Source of the DNA: Planctomycetota bacterium
Lineage (GTDB): Bacteria > Planctomycetota > Phycisphaerae > WQYP01
NCBI GenBank assembly: GCA_021800165.1
Contig: JAJYZF010000021.1
Location: 1 to 55,202, forward strand
Direction of reading: 5' to 3'
DNA length: 55,202 bases
Position numbers and translations under genes: made by a program. Shown one piece after another: positions 44,062 through 52,898 of this stretch; position 1 is the first letter of the stretch; the number at the start of each line of letters is the position of its first letter. The notes below the pieces were generated by a model. It was not told the DNA's origin and did no database searches. It saw only the letters and a list, made by a program, of their open reading frames with translations.

Positions 44062-45906
44062 TCAGGATCCCGCAATTGTAGCCCCGCTGATTTGCGTTAC
44101 ACCCGTGCCGACCAGGCGCACAAGTTCATGGGCCGCCGGTTCGCCGTTGACTCCCCGCATCGGAAAGGGACTTACCGGCGGAGAGGCCAAGCGTTTAATC
44201 CGGCCCCAGCGCAAGCGCCAGGCCCAGCCGAAGGTGCGACGAACTGTTTGGACCAGACCCATCATACCGACGATCTGCATTCCGGCGGGTTTAAGCGATA
44301 CCTTGCTGTTGCTGCGCACCAAAGCCACCGCCAGCCACAGCGGATTGTAAAAGTACAGGTAGCCGGCCAATAAATTAAGCTGCTTGCGCCATGGGCGCTG
44401 ATGATTCGAGGCAATCACATAATTGCCATCATACATATAGTTTTGCACCTGCCGGCCCGCGACGTTGTCAAAAACCTGGCCGGAGCTGAATGTTTCGTCG
44501 TAGAGCCTGGTTCCCGGTGAAGGTGTCACCATCAACACTTGCAGCGAAACCGCTCCCGCCCGCCGGAGCAGCTTAATTTGATTCAGCAGGCCATAAGAGC
44601 TGTGCCGCGAATACAGGGGCTGACCGTCATGATGCATCATCATGGGCATGGGGCAGATACCCACATTCCGCAGGCTGCGGAAGGCTTCGGTGGTTTTGTC
44701 CACGCTTTGGCCCTTCTTGACCAGCGTGGCCGTCATGTCCTCCACGCCCAGCCACAGGGCCCGACAACCGGCTGTACGTACCAGGGGCAGATGCTCTTTC
44801 ATCTGCAGGGTGTCATGCACGGTCACTTCGCTGTACCAACGTACTTTTCGGCGCAGCGGCACGCCTGCAAATTCGGCCCGGGCCAGGGTTTCCACAATCT
44901 CCAGCGTCCGCCCCTTGTGGTTAAAAAAATTGTCATCCGTGCCGAAAAAGTACCGCAGTCCATAGGTTTTATGGAGCCGCCACATTTCTTCCGCGATGCG
45001 CCCCCCGCTTTTTACCCGGTGCTGACGCTGGTTGTACCCCGGAATCGGGCAGTAGGGGCACGCAAATTTACAGCCAAAAGTAAGCACCAGCGAACTGATG
45101 GGCGAAAGGCGGCGTACCCGCTGGGCCTCCACCGCCCGGGCGGCCAGGCCCGCGCCGCGCCCGGGCGCTTCCAGCAGGCCATAGCCTAACACCGAGTCGG
45201 GCAATTCATCGAGATCACCCACAAGCCGCTGCACACCGGTGTCCAGCAATTCGCCGGTGGGCCGCCCCCGCTGATCTTCCGGATAAACCAGACCCGGTAC
45301 CGCGCGGAGTGCTCCGGTTTGCCGGGCCCGATCAAACGCCGCCCGCATGGATTCGCCGGCACCCCGCAAGGACAAGAGCACCTCCAGCAGGTTTAACAGC
45401 ACGTATTCTTCGCCGGTGACGGCCACATCCGCGCCGCAGGGGCCGTTTAGCCCGGCACGAAATACCTCGTAGGGTTGATACAAATTCAGTGAGCCACCCG
45501 CGATGATCAGCGGGCGATGACGCAACTCGATGCGCTGGGCATCGCGAATCAATTCCAGGCACGGGGCCAGATGCATGCCCATGCTGGAAATCATAAAAAG
45601 ATCCGGTACCCGACCGTCGAGTCGCATCCGGCTCGGACGGAAATGGCGGTTCCACTGCTGGAGCACAATGCGCGTCTTTTCAAAACCCGCATCCACCATG
45701 GCCGAACCGATGGCCCGCACGCCGGCCGGAACCATGCGCGTATCGGCAAAAATAAACGGCAACATACGCGTGCGATGGTCAAAGGCGCAGGCGATGACCG
45801 TCGCCAGATCATGCCGCGGGGCGATCCGCCGTAAACGCCGCCGGATATCCGTCAATTCGCCGGGGCGGAGCAATTCGTCGCCGCAGTCTCGACGGGGCAG
45901 TTCCAT
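44062..45906 (-). CDS. B12-binding radical SAM protein of unknown substrate
   Basis: About 614 residues. The N-terminal third resembles a cobalamin-binding Rossmann domain (VPDLFMISSMGMHLAP, LIIAGGSLNLYQPYEVF, VTGEEYVLLNLLEVLL). It is followed by a radical SAM barrel with CKFACPYC in SLVLTFGCKFACPYCPIPGYNQR near residue 290, then LWLGVEDMTATLVKKGQ and VTPSPGTRLYDETF. The C-terminal region has hydrophobic stretches (LLAGYLYFYNPLWLAVALV). The layout is that of class B radical SAM methylases and BchE/HpnP-like enzymes, but the substrate is not evident. ATG 45906 (AAGGA 7 bases upstream) is preferred to ATG 45921. It lies 39 bases after the amidohydrolase gene on the same strand. Confidence 0.78.
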   Translation of the reverse strand: MELPRRDCGDELLRPGELTDIRRRLRRIAPRHDLATVIACAFDHRTRMLPFIFADTRMVPAGVRAIGSAMVDAGFEKTRIVLQQWNRHFRPSRMRLDGRVPDLFMISSMGMHLAPCLELIRDAQRIELRHRPLIIAGGSLNLYQPYEVFRAGLNGPCGADVAVTGEEYVLLNLLEVLLSLRGAGESMRAAFDRARQTGALRAVPGLVYPEDQRGRPTGELLDTGVQRLVGDLDELPDSVLGYGLLEAPGRGAGLAARAVEAQRVRRLSPISSLVLTFGCKFACPYCPIPGYNQRQHRVKSGGRIAEEMWRLHKTYGLRYFFGTDDNFFNHKGRTLEIVETLARAEFAGVPLRRKVRWYSEVTVHDTLQMKEHLPLVRTAGCRALWLGVEDMTATLVKKGQSVDKTTEAFRSLRNVGICPMPMMMHHDGQPLYSRHSSYGLLNQIKLLRRAGAVSLQVLMVTPSPGTRLYDETFSSGQVFDNVAGRQVQNYMYDGNYVIASNHQRPWRKQLNLLAGYLYFYNPLWLAVALVRSNSKVSLKPAGMQIVGMMGLVQTVRRTFGWAWRLRWGRIKRLASPPVSPFPMRGVNGEPAAHELVRLVGTGVTQISGATIAGS

Positions 45907-45945
45907 AAATGATTCCTTCATACGCGGACCAACCGGCCCGGGCCA

Positions 45946-46938
45946 TTACGGGTTAAAAAACTCTTCCGCATTGGTGCGATAAATTCTTTCCAGCACCGAC
46001 GCCGGCAAGTTTAGCCCCTTTAATGCTGCAACCCCGCCGGGGGCGTCCGGATCTTCAATCGGCGATGGTCCGTCATAACTGGTTTCCCATAACTGCTGGT
46101 GGACCCAGTAACGGCTGGCATAATGGTCGTAGTTGTATTTATCGCCGACGACCAGATCGCTGCCGAAAAGGATGCGCTGCTGATAGCGTATAAAAAACTC
46201 CCGTACCCGCGGCACAGGCTGCTGGGCGATGCCGCGGACCATCCATTTCGTGGCGCTGGAATCGATGCGGTAATGAGCAAACCGATCCAGCCGATCTCCC
46301 AAGGCGTCGAGTACCTCCACTGACCCACCCATGTGAGCACCCAAATGGGTGCGCCCCGGATATTGTTCCAGCATCCGATCCAACATGGCGAACTGTTCGG
46401 CAAAACTTTTGTGCCCGTCCGATGGTTTATATTTCTTGTCCGGACCGAACCAATCTTTAGGATCCCCCACATGAGTCATAAAATGAAAACCCAAATTCCA
46501 GGCGTGTTTCATCACACGCTGCAACTGCGGGTGATCCAGATCCATGCCCATGCGTTTTTGCGTACCTGGGGCGGCGTGAAATTTCATCAGGCGGCTCCCC
46601 TTGGCCCGAAAGCCATCCAGCCGCCGCAGCCAATCATCAATAAAACTCGCCTGCGAGCTAAGCTCCTGCCACTTGGGAATGGCGATAAATTCAAACCGCC
46701 CTGGAAAGGCCGCCTGCATCGCATCCACATCTTCCAGCGGTGCCATGGTCCAGATGCGGCCGATGCTGTAATCATCGGCAGCCCGCAGAAACGCACGCGT
46801 CAGATCCACATTGTGGGCATGGGTATGGGCGTCGGTGATAAGACCCGCAATTTTCCGCGGCGGAATATTATGGTAATCCAATCCCAGCCGATTGTACGGC
46901 GGAGTAACGCGGATCGGGGTGGCGGCAGTCTCATTCAT
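45946..46938 (-). CDS. Amidohydrolase-family TIM-barrel protein
   Basis: About 330 residues from the ATG at 46938 (GAGG 7 bases upstream). Metal-dependent hydrolase features include DAHTHAHN early in the barrel, a Lys/His region LMKFHAAPG, FHFMTHVGDPKDWFG, a strand ending HLGAHMGG, and the late Asp in ILFGSDLV. This corresponds to the amidohydrolase_2 group (PF04909), which includes decarboxylases and lactonases. A C-terminal EEFFN agrees with the family's closing NAxxFF. It is probably cotranscribed with the downstream B12-binding radical SAM gene, so the two may serve one pathway; the substrate is not known. Confidence 0.8.
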   Translation of the reverse strand: MNETAATPIRVTPPYNRLGLDYHNIPPRKIAGLITDAHTHAHNVDLTRAFLRAADDYSIGRIWTMAPLEDVDAMQAAFPGRFEFIAIPKWQELSSQASFIDDWLRRLDGFRAKGSRLMKFHAAPGTQKRMGMDLDHPQLQRVMKHAWNLGFHFMTHVGDPKDWFGPDKKYKPSDGHKSFAEQFAMLDRMLEQYPGRTHLGAHMGGSVEVLDALGDRLDRFAHYRIDSSATKWMVRGIAQQPVPRVREFFIRYQQRILFGSDLVVGDKYNYDHYASRYWVHQQLWETSYDGPSPIEDPDAPGGVAALKGLNLPASVLERIYRTNAEEFFNP

Positions 46939-47114
46939 GGTAAACCTCACACGGCGCTGCATGGTCGCTTGGCTCTTATACCATTTTAGGCGATGATTTT
47001 CGAGTGGACCTGACGCTTGAGTTCAGGTCCGCCGCAGAGTAAAATTCATCAGCCAGTGTGGCGGCGTCGCCCAACCCGGTATGGCCGTAGCCATTTGAAA
47101 TAAGGAATCGCGAA

Positions 47115-47756
47115 ATGCCGACGCTAACTCGCCTTGCCATCAAAGACAAATTTGCCACCAGCCAGGATTTGGAAAAACTGCGGGCTGCGCTCAATGGTAT
47201 CCAAGGCCTTGACCGAGGGCGGTTTCAGATGCATAATCGTATCGGCCTGCTGAAGGGTGGGTTTTTGCTCACTGATTTCTTCCTTGAGGTCGATGAAAAT
47301 CTCTCCGAGCAGGTGAAGAAGGCGGTTGAAAAAGCAGGCTTCGGAGTTCGTGGAGACGCCGCATTCAAGAACCCCGCCGTGCGGAAAGGGGTGGCCAAGC
47401 TGGTGGCGAGGCATCTTCAGGAAGAAGATCCACCGGACTATGCGATATGGTTTGGCTTGGCATCTCCGTCCAACATCCACCTGCTGGAGATATCACGCGG
47501 CATCAGCGACCCCGGCGATGGATCGCTGATGGGGGTGCCGTTCGGCGCCGAAGGCATACCCAACGCAAAATCAGTCGTGCTTTATCTGGCCTGCCCCGCC
47601 GAATTACGCAAAGCATTCCGGGTTAATCCCGCTCACCCGGCCGTTGTCGCCCTAAGCTGCGGCGATTTTCATGTCGTCCACCCGAAGGACGGCCTGGCAC
47701 GGTTTCGCCAGTATCTGAAGCAATTGGGCGTGGCCAAAGCCCGGGCAGGAGCCTGA
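47115..47756 (+). CDS. Protein of unknown function, first of a coupled pair
   Basis: 213 residues, no recognised domain. ATG 47115 has AAGGA 8 bases upstream. The sequence is mixed alpha/beta with blocks DFFLEVDENLSEQVKKAVEKAGF, ARHLQEEDPPDYAIWFGLASPSNIHLLEISRG and VALSCGDFHVVHPKDGLARFRQYLKQLG. No signal peptide or membrane helix, so it is cytoplasmic. Only 3 bases separate its stop from the TTG of the next gene, and the next gene's Shine-Dalgarno lies within its last codons. That arrangement is typical of two proteins acting together, such as toxin-antitoxin or nuclease-guard pairs, but I cannot name the family. Confidence 0.75.
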   Translation: MPTLTRLAIKDKFATSQDLEKLRAALNGIQGLDRGRFQMHNRIGLLKGGFLLTDFFLEVDENLSEQVKKAVEKAGFGVRGDAAFKNPAVRKGVAKLVARHLQEEDPPDYAIWFGLASPSNIHLLEISRGISDPGDGSLMGVPFGAEGIPNAKSVVLYLACPAELRKAFRVNPAHPAVVALSCGDFHVVHPKDGLARFRQYLKQLGVAKARAGA

Positions 47757-47759
47757 GCA

Positions 47760-48407
47760 TTGGATGCACAGGACCGACTATCCTTCGCCCGCAAGCTCCG
47801 CGACCAGGGCCTTGTTGATCTTCTCATCGCCCAGGAAATTTTTCTAGTCACGGAAGTCCTCAAACTGCCCGTCGCGCAAAATCAGCCTCAGATCAATCGC
47901 TACCATCTGACGATTGCAAAATCGCAACAATCCCTCGAAAAGGTAGTGAAGGGATACTTACTCTGGCACCAGGAAAGCGTAAGTCCCTTCGGCGGCCACG
48001 CCGTGATTACCGGAATCTTTGATAAGCAGATTGGCGGCAATACGTCGCGTCTCGAAAAGCTTCGGAGAGCGCTGCGCACGGCCAAAAAGATCCACGGCGA
48101 CATCCGATGGCTTGAATCCGCGGCCCCCAGGGCACCGTCCGGGCGACGTGGCTGGGCTGACCTCAACGCGGCGGACCTCGTCGAGAACGCGGAGTATCCG
48201 TTTTCGCACCCATCCGCGGGCATTGTGTGCCCGGCCGAGCATTTCACGTACCGCGATGCTCGTCGGGCGATCCAGACGGCCCGGCAGACACTGCAAATCA
48301 TCGCATCACTATCCGCCGACGCTTCCAAGGTTGCTGCCCGCGAAACCTTTGAGGGGGCGATGCAAGATTTCCTTCGTATCGATTTTACAACGGAAAAGCA
48401 ACTTTGA
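47760..48407 (+). CDS. HEPN-like helical protein, second of a coupled pair
   Basis: 215 residues starting at a TTG with AGGAG 8 bases upstream, inside the end of the preceding gene. The N-terminal 90 residues are strongly helical and resemble a HEPN domain: ARKLRDQGLVDLLIAQEIFL, then HLTIAKSQQSLEKVVKGYLLWHQ, matching the usual A..A.EKALKALLL pattern. A possible Rx5H motif (RTAKKIH) occurs around residue 105, though not in the classical position. HEPN proteins are often RNases or partners of nucleotidyltransferases. The upstream partner is not a recognisable nucleotidyltransferase. Assignment of HEPN is by eye, so moderate. Confidence 0.6.
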   Translation: MDAQDRLSFARKLRDQGLVDLLIAQEIFLVTEVLKLPVAQNQPQINRYHLTIAKSQQSLEKVVKGYLLWHQESVSPFGGHAVITGIFDKQIGGNTSRLEKLRRALRTAKKIHGDIRWLESAAPRAPSGRRGWADLNAADLVENAEYPFSHPSAGIVCPAEHFTYRDARRAIQTARQTLQIIASLSADASKVAARETFEGAMQDFLRIDFTTEKQL

Positions 48408-48419
48408 CGGGGTTTTCCA

Positions 48420-49199
48420 ATGACGAATAACCTCAACTCCGCGATTGTCACCGGTTCTTCACGGGGAATCGGACGCGAAATTGCCACCGCGTTGGGAAGG
48501 TTGGGCTTCAATGTGGTAGTGAATTATGCTTCCAGCCAGGCCGCGGCGGAACAGGCCGTGAAGGAGGTGCAAGCGGCAGGCGGCAAGGCGGTGGCCATTC
48601 AGGCGGATATCAGTTCCGCAGCAGACCGCCAACGTCTTCTGGAACACGCCATGGCCGCCTTCGGCCCCATCCACCTGCTGGTCAACAACGCCGGCATCGC
48701 CCCTTTGCAGCGCCGCGACTTACTCGAGGCCGACGAAGAAAGCTTTGATCGGCTCATTGGAACAAACCTGAAAGGGCCGTTTTTTCTTACCCAAGCCTGC
48801 GCTAAACAGATGCTCGACAATGTGCCCGATGCAACAGGGCGGCGCGGCAACATCATCACCATTTCCAGCATCAGCGCCTACACCGCCAGTGTGAATCGGG
48901 CGGATTACTGCATAGCCAAAGCCGGACTGGCCATGATGACCAGTCTGTTTGCCGTTCGGCTGGCCGCCTCCGGCATCAACGTTTACGAAATTCGCCCCGG
49001 TATCATTCAAACCGATATGACCGCCGGCGTAAAAGAAAAGTACGACCGCCTCATCGCCGGCGGCCTCACCCCCCTTGCCCGCTGGGGTCAACCCGAAGAT
49101 GTCGCCCGGGCCGTCATCGCCATCGCCCGAGGCCTGCTGCCGTTTTCCACCGGCGAAGTCATCAATGTGGATGGCGGCTTTCACCTGCGCCAACTGTAG
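48420..49199 (+). CDS. Short-chain dehydrogenase/reductase
   Basis: A 259-residue classical SDR, NAD(P)-dependent oxidoreductase. The cofactor motif is TGSSRGIG (11-18), followed by NNAGIA, and the catalytic Ser-Tyr-Lys are in [21 protein letters not shown]. The tail has [10 protein letters not shown] and the usual [16 protein letters not shown]. The look is of FabG-like 3-oxoacyl reductases, but free-standing enzymes of this type reduce many substrates. It begins 12 bases after the HEPN-like gene, so it may be cotranscribed, or the adjacency may be accidental. ATG with a weak Shine-Dalgarno. Confidence 0.88.
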   Translation: MTNNLNSAIVTGSSRGIGREIATALGRLGFNVVVNYASSQAAAEQAVKEVQAAGGKAVAIQADISSAADRQRLLEHAMAAFGPIHLLVNNAGIAPLQRRDLLEADEESFDRLIGTNLKGPFFLTQACAKQMLDNVPDATGRRGNIITISSISAYTASVNRADYCIAKAGLAMMTSLFAVRLAASGINVYEIRPGIIQTDMTAGVKEKYDRLIAGGLTPLARWGQPEDVARAVIAIARGLLPFSTGEVINVDGGFHLRQL

Positions 49200-49214
49200 G
49201 CCCGCTTGCCAGGC

Positions 49215-51170
49215 TCATTGTATGGTGAGAATTTCGTGAATGTCCACACGGGGTACCTCCACCGTAAGAATGCCCCGAGTGAAACGAAAATCCACCTCTC
49301 TTCCGCCAGGTTCCAGTCGCACCTGCCGCGGGCAACCCCGATGACGTATGACCAGGCGCAGCGGTCCGACAGGCGCGATATGATCAAAGGTGTACACCCC
49401 TTCATCCGCATGTGGGCCACCACTGTTCACCAGATGCACCGCCAGCATTTTCCCCTGCCGCATGATGGTAACATCCACCTCATGCGAGCCTTGCACCCGG
49501 ACCATCGGCTTGGGCTGCGTACTCGCCAGAACTTGCCCGATAAAGTCGCGCAGTGCCGTGGTCCGTGAATGTCGATACACCTCACCCACCGCAAGGTAAA
49601 TGCCCGCCATGGTGCCGCAACCATATTTTTTCATGGACGCGGCAATCTCTCCGCTGCCGCGCTGATTATTTTCCGCAAATACCCGGCCTAGCGGCACCAC
49701 CCCGGGCAGACATTTCACCGGCGCGAATGCGGAATTAATGGGGGCCAACATTCCGCCACCCGCGATGTACCAGCCCGTGGTGCCGAGAGTCTCATCCTGA
49801 ACAATGCCAAGCTCCGAGGCCAAACCGAGGGTGGTCTCTCGCCCCACCGCCAGCAAGGTGCCTCCCGCCCGCACATAAGCCAGCAACACGCTGCGAAACG
49901 CCGGGGTTAAACACTCACACTCCGGCAAAACGATCAACCCATAATCAGACATGGGCTGCGTTTGAAAATGATGCTCGCTAAGCACATCCACATGACACTG
50001 GTTGTCCAGCATGGCATCGAGTATGCCGCGCAACGCCGTCAACTGGCCTTCCCCCGGCGAAAACAGGCCTCGTGATTTGTGGTAATAATTGGTGGTCGAA
50101 TTGAGCAAGGCAATTTGCGGCACGGACTTGGCCCGGTGGGATACGCTCTGGCGGGCCCGGCAGAATTTGGCCACGTCCCTCATAACGTCCATCGTCCAAT
50201 CATCAATGGCTCCATGGCGATTTTGTTTGAAATAGGCCTGAAAGCCCCCACCCAGAGACACCACCACAGCCGCCTCCCGCTGCAGTTGAACCGCGGTTTT
50301 GGTGGCCGCGAAATCCCGTTCCTTCCACCGCGCCGCAAAACCCCAGGCCATGAGATCCCACGGCTTGCCCTGCTGCATCAACATACGGGCTTCAAACCGG
50401 GCGGCGCGAAAGCTGTCCATCAGCGGGTAATCACCCGAAAGAAAATCAACATGGGCCGACACCGCCTCCGGCATATGCGAAGAAAACGCCCAGTTGCTGC
50501 AAATCTGAAATTGCGGATCGTGCGCATGCAAGGTGTCGACATAATGACGCAGGTAGCGGCGAAAGCCTTCGCGGCAAAACTCGGCAAATTCAAAATAATG
50601 CGGATCTTCCGGACTGCGCGGAACTTGCTCGATACCCGTGGCGGCCCGAAATGCCTCCAACACCCGCGAACCGTAATCACACGCGGCCGCCCAACAGTCG
50701 CCGTCCACCCACACACCATCGACACCATACACGTCGCGCAGCTCCCGCAGTTGCGGAATCATTAACTCATCGACATAGGCGCCAAATACCGACGTTTTAT
50801 CTTTATCGCGCCGGCCTTTTTCATCCACTCGGGCCCACGATGGATGCCGCTTAACCGCCTGCCCATCCCACACCCCCGAATAATGCATGAACAAGGCCAC
50901 GCCATATCGGGCGGTTATTTTGCGCCACATGGGCAGCGTGTCGCTCTCGAAACCCGGAGCCTGGCATCCCACCTTGGTGCGATAACTGGAAAAGCCCGGA
51001 TGGCCCTTGCAATCAATTTGTATATAATCCGGATGAACCTTGCGTATAATGTTTTGCACCATCGCCGGGGTCACACCATGGCCAATACGGGTACAATCCT
51101 CACCAGCATGAAAATCAAAATGAACGCCCAGAAAGCTTTCGGAGCGACGAAGGCGAGTCGGCGGTAACAT
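49215..51170 (-). CDS. Glycoside-hydrolase-like protein with amidotransferase-like domain
   Basis: 651 residues from the ATG at 51170 (AGGGA 8 bases upstream; a TTG one codon earlier is possible). The N-terminal 350 residues form a TIM-barrel resembling alpha-L-fucosidase or 'hypothetical glycosyl hydrolase 6' (FLGVHFDFHAGEDCTRIG, RYGVALFMHYSGVWDGQ, YGVDGVWVDGDCWAAAC with a likely catalytic Asp). It is followed by a class I glutamine-amidotransferase-like fold (DYGLIVLPECECLTPAFRSVLLAYVRAGGTLLAVG), as in many GH42/GH29-like proteins, and a beta-rich C-terminus. No signal peptide is seen. Its role in sugar breakdown is inferred; no other carbohydrate genes are near. Confidence 0.7.
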   Translation of the reverse strand: MLPPTRLRRSESFLGVHFDFHAGEDCTRIGHGVTPAMVQNIIRKVHPDYIQIDCKGHPGFSSYRTKVGCQAPGFESDTLPMWRKITARYGVALFMHYSGVWDGQAVKRHPSWARVDEKGRRDKDKTSVFGAYVDELMIPQLRELRDVYGVDGVWVDGDCWAAACDYGSRVLEAFRAATGIEQVPRSPEDPHYFEFAEFCREGFRRYLRHYVDTLHAHDPQFQICSNWAFSSHMPEAVSAHVDFLSGDYPLMDSFRAARFEARMLMQQGKPWDLMAWGFAARWKERDFAATKTAVQLQREAAVVVSLGGGFQAYFKQNRHGAIDDWTMDVMRDVAKFCRARQSVSHRAKSVPQIALLNSTTNYYHKSRGLFSPGEGQLTALRGILDAMLDNQCHVDVLSEHHFQTQPMSDYGLIVLPECECLTPAFRSVLLAYVRAGGTLLAVGRETTLGLASELGIVQDETLGTTGWYIAGGGMLAPINSAFAPVKCLPGVVPLGRVFAENNQRGSGEIAASMKKYGCGTMAGIYLAVGEVYRHSRTTALRDFIGQVLASTQPKPMVRVQGSHEVDVTIMRQGKMLAVHLVNSGGPHADEGVYTFDHIAPVGPLRLVIRHRGCPRQVRLEPGGREVDFRFTRGILTVEVPRVDIHEILTIQ

Positions 51171-51304
51171 CAATGGATTCCCTTTTCATCGGCCAATCCC
51201 TTGGCCCATTCCACATGGCGACAACAGAATCCAGCCGTCGTCGGAAGCCTGCTTCATGATAGCCCCTTAGCCGCCATTCGGGTAGGACTCTTGGAACTGT
51301 TCCG

Positions 51305-52504
51305 TCAAAGGATTACGACCAATCCTGACCCGCGTGGCCGGCTTGGTCTTGGCTTAATCCGCTCATACGCCCGTTGCAGAATGGCCGCCACCGCCACAAT
51401 ATCGGAGCGGGTAGTGCTGCGTCCCAGCGACAAGCGCACCGCTCCCAGCGCGATCGTCGGCGGAATTCCCATCGCCAGCAGCACGGCCGACGCCTTCTCG
51501 TCACCGGCATGGCAGGCCGAGCCTGTGGATGCCGCAACTTCCGGTGCGCCGGCCAACACCGCGCTTCCCCGCACACCAGGAAAACATAGGTTGAGCGTGT
51601 TGGGCAGGCGTGCCGCGTTGGCCCCCACGAGTTTCAATCCGGCAATGTTTTCGCAAAGCAGTCCCCAGAGTTGGTCGCGCAGCTCTTGTTGACGCCCGGA
51701 TTCCACGGAGAGTTTTGCCCCAGCCAACTCACAGGCCACTCCCAAACCGACAATATACGGCACATTTTCGGTCCCGGGTCGCAGGCCGTGCTCTTGCCCG
51801 GCACCGCGTAGCACAGGTGCCAAAGCCGTGCCACGTCGGACATACAGGGCACCAATTCCTTTGGGGGCGTAGAGCTTATGCCCGGCGATGGACAGCAAAT
51901 CCACTGCCAGTTTCTTGACGTTCACCGGAATTTTTCCGACGGCCTGCGCGGCATCGGTGTGCATGAAGGCTCCGCACCCATGGGCCAGCCTTGCGAGTCG
52001 TCCAACCGGCATCAGCACGCCGGTTTCGTTCTGCGCCAGCATGATGGTCACCAGGGCGGTATCCCGGCGCAAGGCGGTACGGACGCCATTTTCGTTAATG
52101 CAGCCGTGCTGATCGACTGCAACGCGTGTAACCGAAGCGCCCTTGCTTTCCAACCACGCGCACGGTCGGACCGTGGCCGGATGTTCCACCGCGGATGTGA
52201 CGACATGGCGGCGGGCTTGGCTAAGCTCCATGACTCCGCATATCGCAAGATTGTTGGCCTCCGTGCCCCCTGAGGTGAAGACAACTTCATCTTCCGCGCA
52301 GCCCAATAACTCGGCGACCTGGCCGCGTGCCCGTTCCACTGCAGCGCGGGCGGGCCGCCCATAAGCGTGATCGCTGGACGGATTACCGAATTGCTTACGC
52401 AAAAATGGGAGCATGGAATCCAGAACTTCCGGTAATACCGGCGTCGTGGCATTGTAATCCATATAGATGGGGTGTTTCTTTTGGCTTGCCATTAATTTCA
52501 CCAT
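51305..52504 (-). CDS. Cysteine desulfurase (NifS/IscS type)
   Basis: A 399-residue PLP enzyme releasing sulfur from cysteine. MDYNATTPVLPEV opens the fold. Other landmarks are FTSGGTEANNLAI, VEHPA, HTDAAQAVGK, the PLP-lysine in SIAGHKLYAPKG, and RPGTENVPYIVG. The catalytic Cys is in STGSACHAGDEKAS. ATG 52504 is chosen because it overlaps the stop of the DsrE-like gene (TGATG), implying coupling; an ATG four codons later is the alternative. It belongs to a sulfur-transfer operon with an ArsR-rhodanese and a DsrE protein rather than to isc/suf genes, so it probably supplies persulfide for a stress or modification role. Confidence 0.92.
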   Translation of the reverse strand: MVKLMASQKKHPIYMDYNATTPVLPEVLDSMLPFLRKQFGNPSSDHAYGRPARAAVERARGQVAELLGCAEDEVVFTSGGTEANNLAICGVMELSQARRHVVTSAVEHPATVRPCAWLESKGASVTRVAVDQHGCINENGVRTALRRDTALVTIMLAQNETGVLMPVGRLARLAHGCGAFMHTDAAQAVGKIPVNVKKLAVDLLSIAGHKLYAPKGIGALYVRRGTALAPVLRGAGQEHGLRPGTENVPYIVGLGVACELAGAKLSVESGRQQELRDQLWGLLCENIAGLKLVGANAARLPNTLNLCFPGVRGSAVLAGAPEVAASTGSACHAGDEKASAVLLAMGIPPTIALGAVRLSLGRSTTRSDIVAVAAILQRAYERIKPRPSRPRGSGLVVIL

Positions 52505-52863
52505 CAAAAAGTCAGAACCTGATCGCTGGTACGCACCCATTCGGAAAGCTCCACCATGGATGATTTCTGCGCACCTTGGTAATATGATTCACCTTTGGCA
52601 ATCCCGCAACGGCCCTGGCACGTACCGCACACGCGCACCGCGACGCCGGCGGCGATCAAGTCTTTCACGATTTTAACCAGATCGAAATAGCCCTGAGGCG
52701 GTTGGACGCTTTCGCGGGCCAGATCGACCGCGTCATTCATCAAGAACAGACGCACCGTTGTACCGTCCTTATGTAATTGGCCGATTAACCGCAACGCGTT
52801 CCACGCGGCATCAGTACCGTCATAAGGCGGGCTACCCATGATTGTTAAGATTATCAAAGGCAT
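52504..52863 (-). CDS. DsrE/DsrF-like sulfur-transfer protein
   Basis: 119 residues from the ATG at 52863 (AAAGG about 9 bases upstream). The fold signature is visible: LIILTIMGSPPYDGTDAAWNALRLIGQLHKDG, VRLFLMNDAV, then VRVCGTCQGRCGIAKGESYYQGAQKSSMVELSEWV. Cys residues in CGTCQGRC are placed where DsrE-family proteins carry their persulfide-bearing Cys. It lies 35 bases after the ArsR-rhodanese gene, and its stop overlaps the start of the cysteine desulfurase (TGATG). The product is a small cytoplasmic carrier likely to accept sulfur from the desulfurase or rhodanese. Confidence 0.82.
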   Translation of the reverse strand: MPLIILTIMGSPPYDGTDAAWNALRLIGQLHKDGTTVRLFLMNDAVDLARESVQPPQGYFDLVKIVKDLIAAGVAVRVCGTCQGRCGIAKGESYYQGAQKSSMVELSEWVRTSDQVLTF

Positions 52864-52898
52864 AACATGAACCTTTCGTAAAAAAACGGAAATCAAAG

